This document shows positions 7,881-15,785 of a stretch of 42,969 nucleotides of DNA, one piece after another (within the stretch, counting starts at the first letter, position 1; every line of letters starts with the position of its first letter). The notes below the pieces were generated by a model. That model was given only the letters and a program-made list of their open reading frames with translations, did not search any database and was not told the origin of the DNA. Source of the stretch: Labilithrix sp. (GTDB lineage: Bacteria; Myxococcota; Polyangia; Polyangiales; Polyangiaceae); assembly GCA_028287035.1 (NCBI GenBank), contig JAQBQL010000208.1:1-42969 (forward strand), in the 5' to 3' direction. The translations under genes were made by a program, and so were the position numbers.

Positions 7881-9379
7881 GAGGTTCCCTGCTGTGCGGA
7901 GCGACGCACCACGACGACGCTGATGTCGTCCTGCAACTGGTCGCTCCACGAATGTACGGCGCTCACGATCGCGTCCTTCAGGGTCACCGGCGCGGACCCC
8001 GCGTGTTCGTTCATCAGCGCCTCGATGCGCTCGAGGCCGAGCTGCTCGCCGGCGCGGCGGGCCTCGGTGATGCCGTCCGTGTAGAGGACCATCGTGTCGC
8101 CCGGGGCGAGCTCGAAGCGCGTCTCCTCCGTGGCAGGCTCGATGGAGCGGACGGCGCCGACCCACGTGCCGGGCGTCTCGACGCGCTCCACCGTCCGGCT
8201 TGCGGCGCGCCAGACCAGGATGTCCTCGTGGGCGCCGGCCAGCCGGACCACCCCGTCGTGCGTGAGCCGCAGGATGCTGAGGGTCGCGTGGTCGCGGCGC
8301 TTCATGCGGTTACGGATGTTGTCGAAGAGCACCTCGTTGACGAGGCACGCCACGCGCGCCGGGCTGGCGTCGGGCTGCGCCCGCACGAGTGACGCGATGC
8401 AGCTCTGCAGCATCAGCATGACGACGCCCGCGCCGAGGCCGTGACCGCTCACGTCACCGACGCCGATCCAGCAGCCGTCGGCGGTCGGTATCACGTCGTA
8501 GTAGTCGCCACCGACCTCGGTCGTGGGCTCCATGTAGGCGGCGATCTCGAGCCCGGGGACGGCGGGATCGCGAGGCAGGATCGACATCTGGAGACCGGCC
8601 GCGACCTTGAGCTCGCTCTGGAGGCGCTCCTCGCGGTCGGCGATGGCGATGCTCATGCTCGAGAACGCGTTGGCGAGAGCAGCCATCTCGGTGTGTCCGC
8701 CCGGCTCGACGTCGTCGACCCGCAGGTCGCCGCGCTCGATGCGCTGGGCGACCCGCACGAGGCGCGTGAGCGGCCGGATGACCGTGCGGCGAGCGAGCAC
8801 CATGAGCAGCGCCATCGTCGTGAGCGCGATGATGCTGGCCCGGATGGCGAGCGAGACCATTGCCTTGTGGGCGACGCGGTTCTCGGCCTCGAGGCTGAAG
8901 GTGATGGTCGCGGTGCCCGCGACCGTGCCGTCGGGCGTCAGGATACTCTCGGTGGCGTAGAGGTGTGCGTCGTCGCGCGCGATCCCCACGTCGCGGGCCT
9001 CGATCACGGGCTCTACGCCGCTGCGCGACATCCAGCGGATGCGTTCGGCGCCGACGAAGACCGCGGCGCTCTCGACGGAGTCGTCGTGCCTCAGGTTCGC
9101 GAGGTCCTTGTCGAGCCCGTCGGTGTCACGGAAGACGAGCTCCGCCCACGCCGCGCCGGCGAAGAGACCAGCGACGTTCCGCGCGGACTGCTCGCGCGCG
9201 ACGAACGACGCCTCGCGCTGCGACCGGACGAGGTCCACGATGAGCACGAGGGCGACCCCGAGCAGGACCACGCCGGTCGACAGCCCGAGGTACGCGCCGA
9301 GCGAGAGGCGCTTCGGGAAGAAGCGTCGCCGCAGCCCGCGCGACGCGCCGATCGTCTTCGGCCTGTGGGCGAGCTGCAT
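7877..9379 (-). CDS. membrane HAMP-SpoIIE/PP2C phosphatase (SiaA-like)
   Basis: 500-aa inner-membrane Ser/Thr phosphatase, expected to dephosphorylate the STAS protein in response to an envelope signal. Two membrane segments (about 30-52 and 175-197) flank a ~120-residue periplasmic sensor, followed by a HAMP domain (about 198-250) and a SpoIIE-type PP2C domain (about 265-500) with metal-binding motifs GGDYYDV (290-296), GVGDVSGHG (306-314) and DDISVVVVR near the end. The ATG at 9379 overlaps the receptor stop as TGATG; a GTG at 9391 is a possible alternative. The phosphatase fold, HAMP domain and the next three genes match SiaA-SiaB-SiaC-SiaD. The periplasmic and HAMP parts resemble those of the CheA-like kinase at 27723-29897. 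Confidence 0.92.
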   Translation of the reverse strand: MQLAHRPKTIGASRGLRRRFFPKRLSLGAYLGLSTGVVLLGVALVLIVDLVRSQREASFVAREQSARNVAGLFAGAAWAELVFRDTDGLDKDLANLRHDDSVESAAVFVGAERIRWMSRSGVEPVIEARDVGIARDDAHLYATESILTPDGTVAGTATITFSLEAENRVAHKAMVSLAIRASIIALTTMALLMVLARRTVIRPLTRLVRVAQRIERGDLRVDDVEPGGHTEMAALANAFSSMSIAIADREERLQSELKVAAGLQMSILPRDPAVPGLEIAAYMEPTTEVGGDYYDVIPTADGCWIGVGDVSGHGLGAGVVMLMLQSCIASLVRAQPDASPARVACLVNEVLFDNIRNRMKRRDHATLSILRLTHDGVVRLAGAHEDILVWRAASRTVERVETPGTWVGAVRSIEPATEETRFELAPGDTMVLYTDGITEARRAGEQLGLERIEALMNEHAGSAPVTLKDAIVSAVHSWSDQLQDDISVVVVRRSAQQGTS

Positions 9380-11574
9380 CACGGCGCCCACGCGTACTGG
9401 AGGCCGACGCCGAGCTGGAACTGGTCGATCGGGTTGAGCGCGGCGCCGACGCCGTAGCCGTTGGTCTGGACCGGCCCGACCGTGTAGGCGCCGGTCGGCT
9501 CGAAGGCGTAGCTCGCGAGCACGCGGTAGGAGAGTCCCGTCAGGACGGGGACCGGACCGCTCACGACCGCGCGCAAGTGCAGCACCGGCGGCGCGTAGGG
9601 ACGCGGCTCGAAGTAGCCGTCGGCCGGCGTGCGGCCCTGCCAGTAGCCGGCGAGCGCGACGGTCGGAAGCTGACCACCGAGGTCGTAGGACAGGCGGCCG
9701 TTACCGTAGATCGAGGGGGCGATCGGAATGGGCTGCGGCGTGCTCCCGTCGGAGCTCCCGCGGCGCGACACGGCGCCGGTGACGGTCGCCCCGTAGCGCA
9801 GGCGCCGCGTCAGGAAGCTACCCTCGACGCCCGCGTTGAAGCCCGTGTTCTCGATGGTATCGGCGTTGCGGTACTGCAGGATGACGTCGCCCGTCAGGTG
9901 CGCTCCGTGCTCGATGGCGCTCTCGACCTGGTCGGCGCTGATCTGCTCGAACACGACGAGGTCACGCCAGTCGGTGTCGAACGCGCCGAACATCAGGCGA
10001 TGCGCGCCGAGCTGCTGCTCGAACGACGCCTCGAACGAGCTCTCGTGCTCCGGCTTCAAGCGGTCGGCGCGCAGCGTGTTGACGTCCTCGAACCCGCGCT
10101 CGTACGAGCTCGGCGCGCGGAAGGCCTGGGAGAAGATGCCCTTGAAGGTTCCGCCCTTCCAGGGCACGACGCCGACGACCGCGCGCGGCGAGACCGCGCC
10201 CGGGTAACCCTCGGCGACGTCGAGGCGCGCGCCGCCGTTCAGGAACAGCCACGAGGTGGGCTGCGCCGTCTGCTGGCCGTACACGCCGAGCCGCACGTTG
10301 CTCACGTCGACGTGAGAAGAGGTCGCGCGCTCGCCGGCGCCGGTGGGATCGGCGACGAGCTCGGCGGTCACCCATTCCTTGCGGACGTCGAGGCCGACCA
10401 TCGTGACGAGCTGGTTCGTCTGGAGCCAGTCGAACGTCGCGCGGGCCTCGGTGCCGACCCAGTGCGAGTTGGCGCGGAGATCCTTGTGGCAGCCGTCGAC
10501 CTGGCCTTCCGGGCAGTCCTCGGCAGCCGACGACCGGTTGTACCAGTCGTAGGTGTAGAGGTCGCCGTAGGCCCGGAGCCGGAGCTCGAGGGTCTTCGAC
10601 ACCGGGATCCGGTACTTCAGGTCGGCGAAGAAGAATCGCTCGAGCTCGTACACGCCCGGCGCGTCGAAGTCGCCGCTCAGGTTGATGAGGTTGTCGATGT
10701 ACGGTGAAGCGCGCTGGAACGTCGAGGCGCGGAGCGACAGGTCGAGGTTCCCGGACACCGCGCGCGCGTAGACGGACGGCGCGTTCGAGAAGTATTCACG
10801 CTTGATCGTGCCGCCCCAGACGCCGGTGGCCGGGCCGTCCGGCGAGAAGCGCTTGGGCTGCCCGGTGACCGCGTCGAGCCCGTACGGCTGCGGCGCGAAG
10901 TGGAGCTGCGGGCCGTCCTGGTGCTGCATCTCGAGCGCCGCCGTCAGCTCGACGGGCCTCCCCAGCAGCGTGATCGTGCCGCCGGCGCCGGCGCCGACCT
11001 TGCCCCACGTGCCGATGTCGGCATCGGCGACGACGTGGAGGCCGCGGTAGTCCTTGGCGCGCTTCGTCACGACGTTCACGACGCCGAGCATCGCGTTGCT
11101 GCCGTAGAGCACCGCGCCGGGTCCGAGGATCAGCTCGATGTGGTCGACGAGCTCGATCGGGACGCCGAGGCCGCGGTCGAAGCTTGCGACGCCGCCGTAC
11201 GGCTCGTTGACGGCGTGACCGTCGATGAGGAGGAGGACGTGGTTGCCGTAGTCGGCGGGGAGCTGCACGCCGCGCGCGCCGACCTCGACGCCGTGCGCCG
11301 GGCTCGTCGCGAAGAACCCGAGCGACAGGTAGTTCATCGCCTCGTTGACGGTCCGGATCCCGTGCTCGCGGATCTCCTCGGCGGTGATGACGCTGGTCGT
11401 CGCCGGCGCGGTCGCCGTCGTCTCGGCGGTCTGCGAGGCGGTGGTCACCACGTTCTGCGCGAGCATGGCCTCGAGGTCGTCGTCGGCCCGGGCCGCGCGC
11501 TCGGAGGCCGCAACGCTGACGAGGAGCGCCAGCACTGCGCCCGCCGCGAATCGATGTTTTGCCGTTGACCTCAC
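9379..11574 (-). CDS. TonB-dependent outer-membrane receptor
   Basis: 731-aa outer-membrane protein with a signal peptide (about 1-30, ending ARA), a short periplasmic segment (DDDLEAMLAQNVVTTASQ), a plug domain (TSVITAEEIREHGIRTVNEA through GPGAVLYGSNAMLGVVNVVT, about 60-175) and a long beta-barrel region. The plug is of the cobalamin/siderophore receptor type, but the ligand cannot be read from sequence. The final residues are YAWAP, not the common terminal Phe. GTG at 11574 is supported by GGAGGA five bases upstream. It lies 49 bp after the hybrid kinase gene and its TGA overlaps the phosphatase ATG, so it heads or sits inside the signalling operon. That linkage suggests a sensing role, possibly by TonB-dependent ligand uptake or surface signalling; this is inference. 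Confidence 0.93.
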   Translation of the reverse strand: MRSTAKHRFAAGAVLALLVSVAASERAARADDDLEAMLAQNVVTTASQTAETTATAPATTSVITAEEIREHGIRTVNEAMNYLSLGFFATSPAHGVEVGARGVQLPADYGNHVLLLIDGHAVNEPYGGVASFDRGLGVPIELVDHIELILGPGAVLYGSNAMLGVVNVVTKRAKDYRGLHVVADADIGTWGKVGAGAGGTITLLGRPVELTAALEMQHQDGPQLHFAPQPYGLDAVTGQPKRFSPDGPATGVWGGTIKREYFSNAPSVYARAVSGNLDLSLRASTFQRASPYIDNLINLSGDFDAPGVYELERFFFADLKYRIPVSKTLELRLRAYGDLYTYDWYNRSSAAEDCPEGQVDGCHKDLRANSHWVGTEARATFDWLQTNQLVTMVGLDVRKEWVTAELVADPTGAGERATSSHVDVSNVRLGVYGQQTAQPTSWLFLNGGARLDVAEGYPGAVSPRAVVGVVPWKGGTFKGIFSQAFRAPSSYERGFEDVNTLRADRLKPEHESSFEASFEQQLGAHRLMFGAFDTDWRDLVVFEQISADQVESAIEHGAHLTGDVILQYRNADTIENTGFNAGVEGSFLTRRLRYGATVTGAVSRRGSSDGSTPQPIPIAPSIYGNGRLSYDLGGQLPTVALAGYWQGRTPADGYFEPRPYAPPVLHLRAVVSGPVPVLTGLSYRVLASYAFEPTGAYTVGPVQTNGYGVGAALNPIDQFQLGVGLQYAWAP

Positions 11575-11577
11575 GTG

Positions 11578-11583
11578 TCCTCC
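11578..11583 (-). promoter_or_regulatory. ribosome binding site of the TonB-dependent receptor
   Basis: On the minus strand this reads GGAGGA and ends three bases before the GTG at 11574. It is one of the best Shine-Dalgarno matches in the window and supports the GTG start at this position. Confidence 0.75.
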
Positions 11584-11623
11584 GACAAGACCTAACGGCC
11601 CGGTCCGAGCGTTCCCTCAGTCC

Positions 11624-13537
11624 TCACGCTGCAGTCGTGAGACATTGCGCGACCGCCGCGCGCAGATCGGTCAGATCGAGCAGCCCGCGCCGCACCGCGA
11701 CGCGCCCGGCGTGACGAGGGGGCATGCGGGCCAGCAAGGCCTCGGCGAGCACCTCCTCGCACACGACCGCCGTGGCCTCTTCGCGGCCGGCGAGGAGCGC
11801 CGCGGCCTCCTCGGCCGACTCGCACGTCACGACGTCGTACGCGCGTCCGAACCAGCGTTCGCAGTGCCGGAGCGCGGTCCGGTCGGTGCTCACGAAGAGG
11901 ACGCGGGGCAGGCCGAACACGCGCGACGTGTCCTCCGCCACCTTCTCCGCGACCACCGCGCGGGGAAACGTGAGCGTGAAGGTCGCGCCCTGTCCGACCT
12001 CCGAGGTGACGGCGATGCTCCCGCCGTGCTCGGCGACGATGCTCTGCGTCAGCGACAGGCCGAGCCCCGTCCCGCACGACGAGCTCTTCGTCGAGAAGAA
12101 GGGCTGGAAGAGGAGGTCGAGGTTCTCGGGCGCGATGCCCGGCCCGTCATCGGACACCGCGGCCACGATTCGATCCCCGTCGATCGCCGTGCGCACCTGG
12201 ATGCTGACGGGGGGCTCGCGGCCCTCGCCCGCCTGCGCCGCGTTGACCATGAGGTTCACGAAGACCTGGGTGAGCCGTCCGGCGTGGCCCGACAGGAGCG
12301 TGCCGCGCGCGAGCTCGAGGTCGAGCTTCGCGTGCTCACGAACGCCAGGGCCGGCGACCCGGGCCGCGGCGCGGACGATGTCGCCGAGGTCCACGACCTC
12401 CTGGGAAGGGGCATTGCCGCGCGCGAGCGTGCGGAGGTCCCGCGCGATGTCGGCGATGCGGCGGCCGCCGTCGCACACGTCGTCGAGGGCGTCGGCGACG
12501 AGGAGGAGCGTGGAGACGCGCTCCTTGATGGCCTCGGGGCCCTCGTCGCTCGCGGCCCGGCGGAGCTCGTCCACCGTCTCGCGTGCGTCGGTGCCGCTCG
12601 CGAGCACGAAGGTGAGGGGATTGTTGATCTCGTGGGCGACGCCCGCGGCGAGCCGTCCGATGGTCGCGAGCCGCTCCGCCTCGAGGCTGCGCCGCACGAG
12701 CGTCGCGTTCTCGACCGCAAGGAGGGCCTGGGAGGCGAGGACGCTCGCGCGGTCGACGTCGGCCCGCCGGTAGGGGCGGGGATCGGCGAGCCGCGACATG
12801 GTGAGCACGCCGACGCGCCGGTCGCCGCTCGAGAGCGGGAACACGATGCTCGAATGCACGCGCGAGAGCGTGCAACCGACGCGGCCTGCGTCCTCGGGGA
12901 GCAGCACGGGAACGCCGAGGCGAGCCACCTTTCCCGCGAGATCGTCGCCGACCTCCTCGCTGGCCGAGGCGCCCATGGAGTCGTGGATGGACTGCGAGTG
13001 CATGGTCCGCATGCGGCCGCTGCGGTCCGGCAGTGCGAGGGTGACGTGATCGGCCTCGAGCGCCCGCGCCGCGATGCCCACGATGACGGCGGGGAGCTTC
13101 TCCGGGTCGGCGCAGGCGAAGATCTCCTGGCTCGCGAGGAAGAGGGTCGTCGTCGCGCGGAGACGCCGTCGCTCGATGGCGCGGGCGACCGGCAGGAGCA
13201 GCGTCTCGCCCTCGAGCGCCGCGTGCTTGTCGAGGAGATCGAAGATCCCGAGCCGGATGCCCTCGACCGCGGTGGAGAGCTCGGCGTTCCGGGCGACCAC
13301 GATCACCTCGGTGTCGGGGCTGAGATGGCGCGCCGCCTTGATGACGTCGAAGGCCGGGCGACCTCCGAGCTCCAGCTCGAGCACCGCCACGTCGAACTCG
13401 GCGCCATGCAGCTCGGCGATGGCTCCCACGCCATCCGACACGAGCACGCAATCGTGGCCGGCTGCCTCCAGCTTCGCGCGGGCAAGCGCGCCGCTCGCAG
13501 GGTCGCCGTCGGCGATCAGCACCAAGCCCTTTGCCAC
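11624..13537 (-). CDS. hybrid histidine kinase: pseudo-receiver, GAF, HisKA-HATPase, degenerate receiver
   Basis: 637-aa soluble sensor kinase. Order: N-terminal receiver (about 4-120), GAF-like domain (about 135-280), HisKA with GRLAAGVAHEINNPLTF (phospho-His302), HATPase with NLMVNAAQAG, DDGPGIAPENLD and GTGLGLSLTQSIVAEHGG, and a C-terminal region (about last 90 residues) with a receiver-like layout but no acceptor Asp. In the N-terminal receiver the phospho-acceptor position is Glu54 (VAVLELELGG), which may mimic the phosphorylated state. The frame is open well upstream, but those residues lack similarity and overlap the YfiR gene; the GTG at 13537 starts the receiver directly. It may be co-transcribed with the receptor gene 49 bp downstream. 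Its partner protein is unknown. Confidence 0.88.
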   Translation of the reverse strand: MAKGLVLIADGDPASGALARAKLEAAGHDCVLVSDGVGAIAELHGAEFDVAVLELELGGRPAFDVIKAARHLSPDTEVIVVARNAELSTAVEGIRLGIFDLLDKHAALEGETLLLPVARAIERRRLRATTTLFLASQEIFACADPEKLPAVIVGIAARALEADHVTLALPDRSGRMRTMHSQSIHDSMGASASEEVGDDLAGKVARLGVPVLLPEDAGRVGCTLSRVHSSIVFPLSSGDRRVGVLTMSRLADPRPYRRADVDRASVLASQALLAVENATLVRRSLEAERLATIGRLAAGVAHEINNPLTFVLASGTDARETVDELRRAASDEGPEAIKERVSTLLLVADALDDVCDGGRRIADIARDLRTLARGNAPSQEVVDLGDIVRAAARVAGPGVREHAKLDLELARGTLLSGHAGRLTQVFVNLMVNAAQAGEGREPPVSIQVRTAIDGDRIVAAVSDDGPGIAPENLDLLFQPFFSTKSSSCGTGLGLSLTQSIVAEHGGSIAVTSEVGQGATFTLTFPRAVVAEKVAEDTSRVFGLPRVLFVSTDRTALRHCERWFGRAYDVVTCESAEEAAALLAGREEATAVVCEEVLAEALLARMPPRHAGRVAVRRGLLDLTDLRAAVAQCLTTAA

Positions 13538-13628
13538 GCCGGGACCTACGGCGCGCCCGGACGTTCCATTCAGTCGATCGGCAGGTGAACCGGCGCCGCC
13601 CCGTGCCGTTCTCTCCACCGTGGTCGCG

Positions 13629-14195
13629 ATGTTGCGTAGAGCGTTCTGTGCGGGGGTTGCGGCCGCGCTGCTCCTCGGCGCGAGCGCTGCCATCGGCGAC
13701 GAGCTCCCCGTGAACCTGCAGGCCGAGCTGGTCACCCGCCTCGCGTCGTACGACCGGAACATGAAGGCCCGCGCCGGACAGACCGTGTCGATCCTCGTCC
13801 TGGTGAAGGACGGCGACGCCGACTCGGCCCGGAGCGCGAGCCAGCTCACCGCGGCGCTGAACCGGTCACCCGTCATCTCCGGGCTGCCGATCACCGTGCA
13901 GACCGTCACGTGGGTCGACGCCGCGACGACCGTGGCCAGCGCGAAGATCGCGCGCGCCGGCCTCGTCTTCGTGACCGCGGCGCTGGCCGGAGAGATGGAG
14001 GGGCTCGCCCGCGCCCTCGACAAGGTGGACGTCCTGACCATCGCTCCGAGCGCCGAGATGACGCGCCGTGGGTCCGTTCTCGGATTCGAGCTCGTGTCGA
14101 GCCGTCCGAAGCTGTTCATCAACCTGACCCAGGCGGACCGGCAGAATGTTTCGATGCCGGCAGAAGTCCTGAAATTGATGACGGTTTATCGGTAG
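13629..14195 (+). CDS. YfiR-like (DUF4154) periplasmic protein
   Basis: 188-aa exported protein with a signal peptide (about 1-23, cut near AAIG). The mature part has the alternating beta/alpha pattern and the segment ASAKIARAGLVFVTAALAGEM, followed near the end by SSRPKLFINLTQADRQNV, which fits the YfiR/DUF4154 family. In Pseudomonas YfiR is a periplasmic repressor of the diguanylate cyclase YfiN, and DUF4154 genes often lie beside TonB receptors and signalling proteins. The mature protein has no cysteine, so the disulfides of Pseudomonas YfiR are missing. The gene is divergent from the hybrid kinase (91 bp between starts), opposite the receptor/Sia-like operon. A role in repressing or sensing for that operon is inference. 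Assignment rests on pattern and context and is less certain than for its neighbours. Confidence 0.7.
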   Translation: MLRRAFCAGVAAALLLGASAAIGDELPVNLQAELVTRLASYDRNMKARAGQTVSILVLVKDGDADSARSASQLTAALNRSPVISGLPITVQTVTWVDAATTVASAKIARAGLVFVTAALAGEMEGLARALDKVDVLTIAPSAEMTRRGSVLGFELVSSRPKLFINLTQADRQNVSMPAEVLKLMTVYR

Positions 14196-14255
14196 CACCC
14201 GCGGTGACAGCACACTTGTGGGGGTGATTTCGATCATGGTATTCATGTCGCCCTC

Positions 14256-14990
14256 ATGTCTTCCTCGCTGTCCTTCGGCGTCCTCGCTCTCGCCACGATC
14301 ACCACCCTCGCCGCGGCAGGGTGTGGGAACGGCGACGAGCCGTACAAGGCAGCACCGGCCTGGTCGGGCCGCTCGCCCAGCCTGCCGACGCCCCCGGTGG
14401 TGAACCAGGCCCCCGTGAAGGTCGGCGATGCGTACACGGTGGCCGGCGCCTCGCACCACCTGCGCAGCCGCATGCACTCGGCCGAGGTCACGAAGGCCTC
14501 GATCGCCATCACCGGCTACATCGTCGAGGAGAACATCTCGAGCGCCCCGTCCTGCGCGATCCACAAGGTCGGCAAGAAGGACCCGGACGACTGCCCGCCC
14601 GCCGGCGCAGCGCCGATCGAGATCCCCTCCTTCTGGATCGCCGACACGAAGGGCGCCGGCAAGGATGCCCCGCGCATCCGCGTCCTCGGCTGGGCGAAGA
14701 ACTACGCCACCGTCTTCGAGGCGATGACGAAGTACGACAAGATGAAGGAGATCAAGGACCCCACGAAGGACTACGTGAAGGACGAGATCTGGAGCGTCGA
14801 CGTTCCGTTCCCGCTCCCGGCCGTCGGTGCCAAGGTGAAGGTCACCGGCAAGTACGGCTTCTCCTTCTCCAAGTCCTCGACGGGCATGGTCTCCGACCCG
14901 GTCAACGGCGTCCTCACCTACGAGAAGGTCGAGGTCCTCGAGCCCGCCCCCGAGAAGGTCGCCTTCAAGAACCCGCCCGGCAAGGGCTGA
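14256..14990 (+). CDS. putative lipoprotein, unknown function
   Basis: 244-aa exported protein with a hydrophobic signal ending LAAAGC (Cys23), so probably a lipoprotein. The mature part starts with a Pro/Ser-rich linker and then a beta-rich domain: VGDAYTVAGASHHLRS, KASIAITGYIVEEN, a CAIHKVGKKDPDDCPP segment with two cysteines, RIRVLGWAKNYATVFEAM, and GAKVKVTGKYGFSFSKSST. The ITGYIVE and KVTGKYG strands suggest an OB-like fold, but I do not recognise a family. Starts at 14236 and 14245 are out of frame, so ATG 14256 is the natural start. It is convergent with the Cys-rich lipoprotein gene, with the two stop codons directly abutting (no gap). Confidence 0.75.
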   Translation: MSSSLSFGVLALATITTLAAAGCGNGDEPYKAAPAWSGRSPSLPTPPVVNQAPVKVGDAYTVAGASHHLRSRMHSAEVTKASIAITGYIVEENISSAPSCAIHKVGKKDPDDCPPAGAAPIEIPSFWIADTKGAGKDAPRIRVLGWAKNYATVFEAMTKYDKMKEIKDPTKDYVKDEIWSVDVPFPLPAVGAKVKVTGKYGFSFSKSSTGMVSDPVNGVLTYEKVEVLEPAPEKVAFKNPPGKG

Positions 14991-15785
14991 TCAGTCGCAG
15001 CCGGGCATCCCCTGGCCGCTGCCGATCACGCACGGCAGGCACACCGACGTCGCCCCGCAGCCCCCGCGCATCACGGGCGCGCTCGGGCCGAGCATCTTCG
15101 CGAAGCACACGTCGAGGCACACGCCCGACAGGCCGAGCGCGTTGCAACTCTGGGGCTCGCCGTTGACCATCGCCGCCGGCACGCAGAGGCGCTCGTCCTT
15201 GCAGATGTCGCGGCTCAGGTTCTCCTTCTGGTCGTCCTCGAGGCTGTCCTGCACCATGCAGAGGCCCTGGCCATGGCAGCAGGTGGGTAGCCGCGCGGCG
15301 GTGCCGCCCGTGCAGTCGTTCTCGTAGACGCCGTTCGCCTTGCACGTGCCGGTGTCGGTGCCGTCGAGCGGGTTCACGCAGGGAGTGCAGCGCTCGTCCT
15401 CGTCGCAGACGTCCTGTTTCAGCTCGTTGATGTGGTCCTTGATGTCGGGGACCATCGTGCTGAGGCAGGCGCCGGGCTTGTTGCCGAGGAAGAAGGTGCA
15501 GGCCTTCAGCTTGCCGCCGCCGGCGCGGAGGACCTCGTCGGGAACGCAGCTCGTGCCGTCGTCGCACGCGGGAAGGCCGGTGAGCGAGGTCTTCGCGCCC
15601 GGATAGCAGTGGCCCTTGCCGTCGCCGCAGGCGGTGAGCTTCGCGAGGTCGGGCTTCGCGAAGGCACCGGCGCAGGTCTTCACCGCGCTCACCTTCTGGA
15701 GGGGGCTCTCCACCGTCTCGTGGCTGGTCTCGCCGATGCGGCAGGCGGCGAGGCCGAGGGCGACCGCCGCGCTGGCGAGCCTCAC
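14991..15785 (-). CDS. Cys-rich lipoprotein, downstream member of a tandem pair
   Basis: 264-aa exported protein of unknown function. The signal peptide ends LAAC (Cys15), a good lipobox. The protein has 25 cysteines; apart from the lipidated one, 24 remain, enough for 12 disulfides. Typical segments are CGDGKGHC, CVPDEVL, DVCDEDERCTPCVNP, LPTCCHGQG, CVPAAMVNG, GVCLDVCF and CGATSVCLPC. All 25 cysteines correspond in order with those of the upstream paralogue. The GTG at 15785 overlaps the paralogue's stop in GTGA, indicating translational coupling; another GTG lies at 15791. The protein is presumably a stable extracellular or surface scaffold. No enzymatic motif was found. Confidence 0.82.
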   Translation of the reverse strand: MRLASAAVALGLAACRIGETSHETVESPLQKVSAVKTCAGAFAKPDLAKLTACGDGKGHCYPGAKTSLTGLPACDDGTSCVPDEVLRAGGGKLKACTFFLGNKPGACLSTMVPDIKDHINELKQDVCDEDERCTPCVNPLDGTDTGTCKANGVYENDCTGGTAARLPTCCHGQGLCMVQDSLEDDQKENLSRDICKDERLCVPAAMVNGEPQSCNALGLSGVCLDVCFAKMLGPSAPVMRGGCGATSVCLPCVIGSGQGMPGCD

